NCBI RefSeq assembly: GCF_900111685.1
Contig: NZ_FOHX01000006.1
Coordinates: 1-64,000, forward strand
DNA from: Nonomuraea wenchangensis
Lineage (GTDB): Bacteria > Actinomycetota > Actinomycetes > Streptosporangiales > Streptosporangiaceae
DNA: 64,000 nt
Direction: 5' to 3'
Position 1 is the stretch's first letter. Each line of letters opens with the position of its first letter. Shown here in pieces: positions 26,753-34,479 of this stretch. The notes under the pieces are model-generated. The model did no database searches. It was not told where the DNA came from and worked only from the letters and a program-made list of their open reading frames with translations. The position numbers and the translations under genes were made by a program.

Positions 26753-29700
26753 TCACTGGACGTTGATCGTGTCCACCTCCACGGTGATGCCCTTGACCTG
26801 CGGCGTCGAGGTGGCCGTGGTCACCTTGCCAGCCCCCGCGCTGACGCCCTTGATCTTCATCGAGTAGGTCAGCGTCCCGCCGGGCGCGCCCGGCGTGCTC
26901 GTCACGACGAGGTCCTCGGTCGGCGGCCCGGAGATCTGGCTGCCGGCGGTGCCGTCGGCGTTCTCGGCGCCCACGGTCAGCCCCGCGGCGGCGGGCGGCG
27001 CGCCGGGCAGGTTGCCGGGGTCGTAGGCGTAGCTGATGTCCTCGGCGCCGTTCACGCCGATCCACTGCTGGAAGACCTTGAGGTCGCCGGTGCCGTACAG
27101 GTTCACCCGCCACTCGACGACCACCCACCGGTTGACGCCGTCCGTGAGGATGGTGGCGTAGACGCCGGGCGCGCCGGTGCCGTCGAGGTCGGTCCAGTAG
27201 GGGGCGAGGACGCCGTTCGGCCGCGCCGGGTCGGGCAGCGTCTGCGGCTGGAAGGAGATGTCGTCCGAGCCGTTCGTGCCGCCCGCCACGGTGTAGCCGT
27301 TGGAGACGACGCCGATCCTGTTGTAGGTCCTGCCGGCGTAGGTGAACGCGGGCACGTTGAGGTTGACCGCCTGCTCGTCACCGATCGCGATCGGGGCGAC
27401 GCCGAAGATGTCGAGCGGGATGTACCCGGCCGGGCCGGTGCCGGGCGCGATCGCCGGCCGGTCGGGCTGCCGGGCGGCCAGCGTGGCCTTGGCGGTGGCG
27501 ATCTGGGTGCCGACCTTCGTGGCCCCGGTCACGCTGTTCAGCCGCAGCCGCGCGTCGAGCGTGCTCAGCGCGGTGACCTCGGCGGCCTCCAGGCTGTTGT
27601 TCTGGACGGTGACGGTGCAGGTGGACTCGCCGGTGTTCCTGGCGATGGTCGCCGGCGCGCAGGTCTGCTCGACCGGGACGATGCCCTCCTGGCGGTAGAA
27701 CGCCACGGGCAGGTGCAGCGCGCGCGAGCCGCCGACCTGCTTGAGGTCCACCTGCCCGAAGTACTGCCCGTCGGGCAGGTCGGGCGCGGTGATCACCACA
27801 GTGATCTTGGCGCTCTTGCCGGGCGCGACGGTGACGAGCGGCGGCACGACGGCGACGGCCGCGCCGTTGACCGTCCGGCCCGTGGCGGTGAAGACGAGCG
27901 TCTTGTTCGTGACGTTCGTGACGGTGCGCTTGACGGTGATGACGCCCGGCATGACGGGGGCGTTCACCGACGGCAGGTTGAGGTCGATGCGGCCGGCGGG
28001 GTCGGTCGCGGAGGCGGCGAAGTTCGCGGCGCTCTCGTCCAGGGTCAGGCCGGGGTCGCCGGCCTTGGTCAGGTCGATGCGCCCGCCGCCCATGTCGAAC
28101 GGGTCGGCCGGGGTGGTCCCGTCCGGCTTGGTGACCGACGTCTTGCCGGTGGTCTCCAGCGCCGACTTGACCTGGCCCGGCGTCCAGTCCGGGTGCAGGG
28201 CGAAGACGAGCGCCGCCGCGCCGGCCACGTGCGGGGCCGACATCGAGGTGCCCGAGATGACCTGGAAGGAGTTGCCGGGCGGCCCTTCGAGCGGTGACTC
28301 GGGCGTCGGGGTCATGCCGGCCAGGATGTGCAGGCCCGGCGCGGTCACGTCCGGCTTGAGGAAGTCGCCGCCGGGGCCGCGCGAGGAGAAGTACGTCATC
28401 CGGTCGCCCTGCCAGGCCGTCTTCGTGCCCTGGGTGAAGGAGGCGGTGGAGCCCGGGTGGGCGGACAGGAAGGCGAGCAGCGCGTCCGCCTCCGGCTTGT
28501 CGAGGTGGACCGTCGGGAGCCAGTGGGCGTCGGTGAAGACGTCGAACGGGAACGCGTTGTAGAGGATCATCCCGGCCGCGCCGCCCTGCTTGACGTTGTA
28601 GCCCTTCAGCACCCGGTTGGGGCCGCGCTCACAGGCGACGATCTTGCCGGTGAACAGCCCGGGGGGCGCGGGCGCGTCGCACAGCGGCCGTGAGTACGGC
28701 GGCGCCGAGGCGAGCACCACGGGCAGCGGCGAGGCGAGCCCCGCGGTGATGGAGGCGCCCTTGACCGTGGCCGTCGCGCCGCCGCCGGCCAGCGTGAGCG
28801 TCGACTGGAACGTACGGCCCTGCGTGGACGCGGCGACCGTGGTGACCCACGGGCTGCGGTGGTCGGTGGTGTTGGCGCCGGGACCGGAGTTGCCGGCCGA
28901 GGCCGAGACGAGCACGCCGGCCGCGTACGCGTCGAGGAAGGCCAGCTCGACCGGGTCGCTGTAGGGGTCGCTGCCGCCGGAGATGGAGAAGTTGATCACC
29001 CGGACGCCGTCGAGGACGGCCCGCGCGACCGCCTGCGCCGAGTCGGACTGGAAGCAGCCCTCCGCACCGCACACCTTGTAGACCGACACGGCCGCGCCGG
29101 GCGCGATGCCGTTGATCGGGCCACGGCTGATGCCGAGCGGGTTGGCGTCGGCCACCGGACCCCCGGCCGACGTGGTGGCGGTGTGGGTGCCGTGGCCGTT
29201 GGAGTCGCGGGCGCTGTCGGGGTAGACGTCCCCGCCGACGACCTCGTTGTACGTCTCCAGGAACGCCCGCCCGCCGATGAGCTTGTTGTTGCAGGTGAAC
29301 GGGTCGTTGGCGGGCGTCAGCGGGTTGTCGCCGAAGTCGCACTCGCGCGGCGTGCCGTCCTTCGTGGGCGGCGGCGCGGGCAGTCCCGGCCGGGCGGCGA
29401 AGGACGGGTGCTCGGGCCAGGCTCCGCTGTCCAGGACGCCGACGATCACGCCCTTGCCGGCCGTGCCGCTGCCGCCGAGCTTCGGCCAGACGGCGTCGGC
29501 GCCGATGAAGGCCGGGCTGGAGTCGGTGAGCAGCTGCTCCAGCCTGTCCTCCTGGACGGCCGCGACGCCGGGCAGCTTCAGCACCTCGTCGGCCTTGTCG
29601 CCGGGGATGCGCAGCGCGATGCCGCCGTACACGGTCCTGATGCGCTGGCCGACGGCCGCGCCGGGCACCTTGGCGGCCAGCTCGGCGAGGAAGGCGTCCT

Positions 29701-30094
29701 CGACCTTCTGGATGTGGCCGGTGTACTTGCGGGCGTCGGCGCTGCCGGTGTCGAGGGCCTTGCCGGTGACGGCGGGGCTGGTGCCGGGCAGGCCGGGAAG
29801 GCCGCCGCGGTAGGCGGCGAGCGAGTCGTAGTCGAGCTTGACGACGACGTTGACGGGCTTCGTGGAGGTGCCGCGAAGCAGGGCTGGATCGCTCTTGGCG
29901 AGCTTGCCGGACGGGGACTTGGCGCCGTCCACCAGCTCGGCGCCGGTCAGCGGGACGGCCGTCCACTTCCCGGGCGGCGACGGCGACGGCTCCGGGGTGG
30001 CGAGCGCCGCCGGGCTCAGGGCCAGGACGGCGCTCAGGCCCGCCGCGACCGCTACGAGCCTGCGCGCGCGGGGTAACAGGGCGCTGGATGACAC
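26753..30094 (-). CDS. Large secreted subtilisin-like (S8) protease
   Basis: A 1113-residue secreted protease. Domains in order: signal peptide (about 1-32), I9-type propeptide (about 70-165), and S8 catalytic domain with Asp in GVLDSGAWPEHP, His in DSNGHGTHTATT and Ser in SGTSMSAPHVAG. A PA insert (about 440-575; LFTGKIVACERG) lies inside the catalytic domain. A fibronectin-III-like domain follows (TVKRTVTNVTNK), then some 350 residues of beta-rich C-terminal region. The plan resembles S8 proteases of the cucumisin/vpr type. GTG at 30094 sits 7 bp after GAGGAGG. Confidence 0.92.
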   Translation of the reverse strand: MSSSALLPRARRLVAVAAGLSAVLALSPAALATPEPSPSPPGKWTAVPLTGAELVDGAKSPSGKLAKSDPALLRGTSTKPVNVVVKLDYDSLAAYRGGLPGLPGTSPAVTGKALDTGSADARKYTGHIQKVEDAFLAELAAKVPGAAVGQRIRTVYGGIALRIPGDKADEVLKLPGVAAVQEDRLEQLLTDSSPAFIGADAVWPKLGGSGTAGKGVIVGVLDSGAWPEHPSFAARPGLPAPPPTKDGTPRECDFGDNPLTPANDPFTCNNKLIGGRAFLETYNEVVGGDVYPDSARDSNGHGTHTATTSAGGPVADANPLGISRGPINGIAPGAAVSVYKVCGAEGCFQSDSAQAVARAVLDGVRVINFSISGGSDPYSDPVELAFLDAYAAGVLVSASAGNSGPGANTTDHRSPWVTTVAASTQGRTFQSTLTLAGGGATATVKGASITAGLASPLPVVLASAPPYSRPLCDAPAPPGLFTGKIVACERGPNRVLKGYNVKQGGAAGMILYNAFPFDVFTDAHWLPTVHLDKPEADALLAFLSAHPGSTASFTQGTKTAWQGDRMTYFSSRGPGGDFLKPDVTAPGLHILAGMTPTPESPLEGPPGNSFQVISGTSMSAPHVAGAAALVFALHPDWTPGQVKSALETTGKTSVTKPDGTTPADPFDMGGGRIDLTKAGDPGLTLDESAANFAASATDPAGRIDLNLPSVNAPVMPGVITVKRTVTNVTNKTLVFTATGRTVNGAAVAVVPPLVTVAPGKSAKITVVITAPDLPDGQYFGQVDLKQVGGSRALHLPVAFYRQEGIVPVEQTCAPATIARNTGESTCTVTVQNNSLEAAEVTALSTLDARLRLNSVTGATKVGTQIATAKATLAARQPDRPAIAPGTGPAGYIPLDIFGVAPIAIGDEQAVNLNVPAFTYAGRTYNRIGVVSNGYTVAGGTNGSDDISFQPQTLPDPARPNGVLAPYWTDLDGTGAPGVYATILTDGVNRWVVVEWRVNLYGTGDLKVFQQWIGVNGAEDISYAYDPGNLPGAPPAAAGLTVGAENADGTAGSQISGPPTEDLVVTSTPGAPGGTLTYSMKIKGVSAGAGKVTTATSTPQVKGITVEVDTINVQ

Positions 30095-30314
30095 GAGAAC
30101 CTCCTCGTCGAGGGGCTGCGTGGACCTCGTCCTGCCCGCTCGCGGAGGCGTCGCGTCACCCGGCGCGAAGGCATGCCGGAGAGAGCGACCCTCCCCGGCG
30201 GGTGACGAGCGGAGCGTCCGTCCCGGTAGGGGCGGCTGGGCTCCGCACTGGAGTGTAACCAGGGAATCCCCGGCCGAGAACACGGTAGATCGTCCCTATC
30301 TGCGGCGTCGTACC

Positions 30315-32396
30315 ATGGTGGCCGGCAGGACCGGGGATGACGTGCGGCTTCCCCAGGCAGACGGGACGGGCACGGTGACGGACACGTTATCCGCTTCGCG
30401 GGCTGGTTCGGACGCGGGCGGAGCGCGATGGGCGGCGGGAGCGCTGGCCGCGCTCGCGGTGACGCTGACCCTCGCCGGCACGGCCGTGCAGTTGTCGGTG
30501 CCCCGGGAATGGGCGCCGTGGCCGCCGTTCGTGCCGGACCACGCGGCGGGGCTGGCGTTCCCGCTGACCGGGGCGTTCCTGATCCGGCACCGGCCGCGGC
30601 TGCGCCTCGCCTGGGTGATGTGCGTGGGCGGGCTCGGCTCCTCGGTCGCCGTCATGGCCGTCGGGCTGCAGAACGCCTCGGCCGCCGGCGGCGACCTGGA
30701 GAGCGCCGGATGGCTGCGCGTCGTGGCCGTGGCGGGCTGGGCGGTGGCCGCGTGCACGCTGGCGTCCCTGCTGCCGCTGCTCTCCCCCGACGACCGGCTG
30801 CCGTCGCGGCGCTGGCTGGCGGTGGCGGTCCTGAGCGTGGCGGCGAACCTCGCCGAGGGCGTGCGCAACGCCGTACGGCCCGCGCCGCTCACCCAGCGCT
30901 ATCCCGAGGTCATCCCCAACCCGCTCGCCGTCGAGGCCCTGGCCCCCTACAACGCGAGCCTGCAGGCCGGGCTGACGCTGGTGATCAACGGCTGCGTGGT
31001 GCTCGGGGTGCTGTCGCTGGTCGGGCGCATGCGGCGGGCGGCGCCGGCCGGGCGGCGGCAGATCGCCTGGCCGCTGTCGGCGTTCGTCGTCTACACCGCG
31101 TTCGTGCTGCTCGGGCCGGACTACTGGGCGCTCGCGACGGTCTGGACGGGGCTGATCCCGGTGGCGATCGCGTTCGCGGTGCTGCGTCACCGCCTGTACG
31201 GCATCGACACCGTCATCAGCCGTACGGTCGTCGCGACCGGCCTCGTCGTCACCGTCGGCGCGGTGTACTTCGGCGTCAGCGCCCTGGCCGGGCTGGTGCT
31301 GTCGGACTACGACCAGATCGCCGGGCTGGCGGCCACGCTCGCGGCGGGCGCGCTGTTCCAGCCGCTGCGCGCCCGGCTGCGCCGGATGACCGACACCATG
31401 CTGTACGGCCGGCACGGCCGCCCCGAGGAGCTGGCCAGGCGGCTGACGATCGAGGTGGGCGCCAGGGAGCCGGCGAACGCGCTGGCCGCCGTCACGTCCG
31501 TGGTGCGCGACGGGCTCGGCGTGACCGGCGTCGTCGTCGAGGTCGGCGGGGCCGCCGACGCCGCGGGCGAGCCCGGCAGGGCCGAGATGCGGGTGGAGCT
31601 GGGCGTGGCCGGGGCGAAGCCGCGGGTGGTGCCGCTGGTGTGGCACGGCGAGCCGGTCGGCCGCATGCTCGTCGGTCCGCCGGGTCCGCGCCGCTTCTCG
31701 GCCGCCTACACCGAACGGCTGATCGGGGCGGCGGTCCCCTACGTCGCGGACGTGGCGCACGCCGTGCTGATGGCCGCCGACCTGCAACGTTCCAGGGAAC
31801 GCATCCTGACCGCCCGTGAGGAGGAACGCCGCAGGCTCCGCCGCGACCTGCACGACGGCCTCGGCATGGCGCTGACCAACATGGCGATGTCGCTCTCCAT
31901 CGCCAGGATCAACCTGCGCGAGGCGCCCAGCGCGGCCGACGCGCTGCTGCTGGACCTGCGGACCGGCATGGACGCGGTCAGCCAGGAGGTCCGCGAGCTG
32001 GTGTACGGCCTGCGCCCGCCCACCCTCGACGACCTGGGCCTGGCCGGGGCGGTGCGCGCGCTCGCCGCCGAACCGGGGCCGCCCGTGGAGGTCGTGGTCG
32101 AGGGCGAGACGGACGACCTGCCGGCGGCGGTGGAGGTGGCCGCGTACCGGATCGCGCAGGAGGCCCTCACGAACGTGCGCAAGCACGCCGCCGCCGGGCA
32201 CGTCACCGTGACGCTGGCCCGCTCGGCGGGCGCGCTCGTCGTACGGGTGCGCGACGACGGCAAAGGGCTGCCGGCGGCGCGGCGCTCCGGCGTGGGCTTC
32301 GCCTCGATGCGCGAACGGGCCGCCGAACTCGGCGGCACCTGCCTCATCACCTCGCCGGGGACGGGCACACAGGTGGAGGCGGCCCTCCCGCTCTGA
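30315..32396 (+). CDS. Orphan membrane histidine kinase (HisKA_3/NarL-partner type)
   Basis: A 693-residue sensor kinase. About eight hydrophobic segments fill residues 35-350, then a GAF-like region, the dimerisation helix REEERRRLRRDLHDGLGMAL with the phospho-accepting His, and a HATPase (RIAQEALTNVRKHA N-box, VRDDGKGLP G-box). The ATG at 30315 lacks a good ribosome site; GTG at 30375 (673 residues) is the alternative. No NarL-type response regulator is adjacent, so the partner is elsewhere. It is divergent from the subtilase gene. Confidence 0.87.
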   Translation: MVAGRTGDDVRLPQADGTGTVTDTLSASRAGSDAGGARWAAGALAALAVTLTLAGTAVQLSVPREWAPWPPFVPDHAAGLAFPLTGAFLIRHRPRLRLAWVMCVGGLGSSVAVMAVGLQNASAAGGDLESAGWLRVVAVAGWAVAACTLASLLPLLSPDDRLPSRRWLAVAVLSVAANLAEGVRNAVRPAPLTQRYPEVIPNPLAVEALAPYNASLQAGLTLVINGCVVLGVLSLVGRMRRAAPAGRRQIAWPLSAFVVYTAFVLLGPDYWALATVWTGLIPVAIAFAVLRHRLYGIDTVISRTVVATGLVVTVGAVYFGVSALAGLVLSDYDQIAGLAATLAAGALFQPLRARLRRMTDTMLYGRHGRPEELARRLTIEVGAREPANALAAVTSVVRDGLGVTGVVVEVGGAADAAGEPGRAEMRVELGVAGAKPRVVPLVWHGEPVGRMLVGPPGPRRFSAAYTERLIGAAVPYVADVAHAVLMAADLQRSRERILTAREEERRRLRRDLHDGLGMALTNMAMSLSIARINLREAPSAADALLLDLRTGMDAVSQEVRELVYGLRPPTLDDLGLAGAVRALAAEPGPPVEVVVEGETDDLPAAVEVAAYRIAQEALTNVRKHAAAGHVTVTLARSAGALVVRVRDDGKGLPAARRSGVGFASMRERAAELGGTCLITSPGTGTQVEAALPL

Positions 32397-32408
32397 AAGC
32401 TGGCCGGG

Positions 32409-32435
32409 GCCGCGGCGCTCGTCACGCGCCGCGGC
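32409..32435 (+). terminator. Terminator after the orphan sensor kinase
   Basis: GCCGCGGCGC and GCGCCGCGGC form a perfect 10-bp stem with a 7-base loop, 12 bases after the stop at 32396. Confidence 0.65.
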
Positions 32436-32486
32436 TCGGCGCTCTCGATGGGGGTGTGTCGATCTCTTCGGGCGGCCGGCCGGCCG

Positions 32487-32573
32487 TCAGGAGTTGCAGC
32501 CGCAGGAGCAGTCGGACGAGCATGAGCAGGACGAGCCGTGACCGCAGGAGCAGTTGCCCTTATTCGTGTCCAT
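32487..32573 (-). CDS. 28-residue Cys-rich metallothionein-like peptide
   Basis: The ORF encodes MDTNKGNCSCGHGSS and a further 13 residues. Seven of 28 are Cys (8, 10, 16, 18, 22, 24, 26) in three C-x-C pairs plus one extra, with His12, and Ser/Gly make up most of the rest. Such spaced C-x-C runs are characteristic of metallothioneins that bind Cu(I), Zn or Cd. An AAGGA lies about 12 bp and GAGG about 5 bp before the ATG. The in-frame extension upstream (to 32678) lacks this composition. It is too short for homology by eye, so the call rests on composition. Confidence 0.5.
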   Translation of the reverse strand: MDTNKGNCSCGHGSSCSCSSDCSCGCNS

Positions 32574-32685
32574 GCCTCGTATGTTCCTTGGGCGGTGGGT
32601 GCTCGACCTCACTTTGGGAGCACATGTTGCCGCCGCCGTGGGCACATGGACCGAACCTGGGCCGGTGACCGAGCTCAACGGCCCG

Positions 32686-34398
32686 TCACTCGCGGCCCTT
32701 CGCGTGCCCCTTGCCGGGGAAGCCCGTCAGGCCCTTCTTGGCCTGGCCCGGCGGCACGAAGGGGGCGGCGTGCCTGCCCCGTTCGGCCTGGCCCGGCGGG
32801 TGCCCGGCGGTGCGCCTCCCGGTGTTCTCCTCGGTGGTCCTGCCGGTGTCCCGCCTGGAGCCGATCTCGGTCCGCCGGACGGCGACGGAGCGTACCCGCA
32901 GGTCGGCCGAGGATTCCTGCTTCGCGGCCGGCTGTTCGGGGGTCGCGGGCTGCCCGTTGTCCGCAGGCTGTCTGGGCGTCTCCCGCTGCGTCGGCGCGTC
33001 GGTGTCCCCCGGCCGTTCCGGAGTGACGGGTTGCGCCGCGGTCGCGGGCAGGGCCGCTTCCACCCGCTGCTCAGGGCCGCCGCCACCGGTCGTGCCGCCG
33101 TCACCGGGCCAGCCGGTGACGGCGAGCACGGCCACGATGAGCGCCGCCACCCCCGCCACCTGCCGTACCTGCCCGCTCGCGAGCCACCGCCCCAGCACCT
33201 CGAACGCGCCGCTCCCGACGCCGAGCGCGGAGGGCGTGCCACCCGTTCTCCGGCCGAACGGCGCGGGCGCGACACTCCCCGTCTCGGGGACGGATGGAGA
33301 GAAGCCGGGGTCCGAGGGCACGGGCGTGGCGACTCCCGTCCGCGTCGGGGCGGGAGCCGGGGGCGGAAGGAGGAGGCTCTGGGTCTGGGGGCCGGCGGTG
33401 GCGGACGTGGCCGGCCGGGGGCGGGTCATGGCGCCGGCCAGCGCGCGTACACCGTGCCAGGCGCCGGCCCCGGACCAGGAGCGGAAACCCGGCCGGGACG
33501 GCGTGGAGGACGGCGCGGGGGACGCGGCCGGGACGGCGGGGTCGGCGGGGTCGGCGGAGTCGGCGGGGTCGGCGGTGGCGACGCGGGTGAGGTGACGGCG
33601 GGCCTCGGCGGGGGTCCACCGCTGTTCCGGGTCCTTCTCCAGGAGCCCCATGAGCAGCGGCGCCAGGGGCCCGGCCAGCTCGAACGGCGCCGGCGCCGCG
33701 GTGAGCACGGCGCTGATCGTGGCCAGCGGATTCCCCTGCTCGAACGGCGAACGCCCCTCGACCGCCGTGTACAGCGTCACGCCCAGCGACCACAGGTCCG
33801 CCTCGGGCGTCGGCGGCCCGCCGCGCGCCCGTTCGGGGGCGATGTACGCGGGCGTCCCCACCACGAAGCCCGCCTCGGTGAGCTCGACCGGCCGTTCCAT
33901 GCTGGTGGCCAGGCCGAAGTCGGTGAGCACGGCGTGACTCTCGCCGGAGTCGAGGAGGATGTTGGCGGGCTTGACGTCCCGGTGCACGATGCCGGCGGCG
34001 TGCGCCGCCTCCAGGGCGTCCAGCACCTGCAGGCCGAGCGCGGCGACGGCGGCGGGAGTCAGCGGCCCGCGCTCGGCTAGCACGCCGGCCAGCGTGGGGG
34101 CGGGGACGAGCTGGAGCACGATCCACGGCCGCTCGTCGGCCACGACCACGTCGTAGACGGTGGCGACGTGCGGGTGGCTGAGCCGCGCCGCGAGGCGGGC
34201 CTCGCTCATGGTGCGCCCGAGCAGCGCCTCGCGTTCTGCCGGCGGCCGCTGGTCGAGGGTGACCTCCTTGACCGCGACCGGGCGGTCGAGGAGTTCGTCG
34301 TGGCCGCGCCAGACCCGGCCCATGCCGCCGTGGCCCAGCTCGGCCTGGAGCCGGTATCGACCGGCGAGCAGCAGGCCTTCGTAACGCGAAACGGACAT
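32686..34398 (-). CDS. Membrane Ser/Thr protein kinase (PknB-type)
   Basis: A 570-residue kinase. The catalytic domain fills residues 12-275: glycine loop LGHGGMGRVW, VAVKEV Lys, HRDVKPANILL, DFGLA and the GTPAYIAPE P+1 loop are intact, so it should be active. A Pro/Ala-rich linker with an Asp-Pro-Ala repeat follows, then one membrane helix (VAGVAALIVAVLAVTGW, about 415-431) and a basic, Pro/Gln-rich extracellular tail of about 135 residues without PASTA or another recognised sensor. It is next to the PP2C phosphatase and hybrid kinase genes. Confidence 0.92.
   Translation of the reverse strand: MSVSRYEGLLLAGRYRLQAELGHGGMGRVWRGHDELLDRPVAVKEVTLDQRPPAEREALLGRTMSEARLAARLSHPHVATVYDVVVADERPWIVLQLVPAPTLAGVLAERGPLTPAAVAALGLQVLDALEAAHAAGIVHRDVKPANILLDSGESHAVLTDFGLATSMERPVELTEAGFVVGTPAYIAPERARGGPPTPEADLWSLGVTLYTAVEGRSPFEQGNPLATISAVLTAAPAPFELAGPLAPLLMGLLEKDPEQRWTPAEARRHLTRVATADPADSADPADPAVPAASPAPSSTPSRPGFRSWSGAGAWHGVRALAGAMTRPRPATSATAGPQTQSLLLPPPAPAPTRTGVATPVPSDPGFSPSVPETGSVAPAPFGRRTGGTPSALGVGSGAFEVLGRWLASGQVRQVAGVAALIVAVLAVTGWPGDGGTTGGGGPEQRVEAALPATAAQPVTPERPGDTDAPTQRETPRQPADNGQPATPEQPAAKQESSADLRVRSVAVRRTEIGSRRDTGRTTEENTGRRTAGHPPGQAERGRHAAPFVPPGQAKKGLTGFPGKGHAKGRE
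33538..33578. repeat. 9-bp tandem repeats in the kinase linker
   Basis: GTCGGCGGG and close variants repeat about four times and encode Ala-Asp-Pro units of the juxtamembrane linker. Confidence 0.6.
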
Positions 34399-34479
34399 AG
34401 CGCCCGGCCTACCCGATCAATGCCCACCCATGCGCGAACCGTCATAACGTCCCGGCCGCACCTCCAGGAAGGGCGGGAG

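Noticed and set aside
30095-30314. A small gene between the protease and the sensor kinase
   Set aside because: Only out-of-phase continuations of neighbouring frames are open here; it is best seen as a divergent promoter region.
32574-32678. Upstream extension of the Cys-rich peptide to 63 residues
   Set aside because: The added part has a different composition and no better ribosome site; the 28-residue version is preferred.
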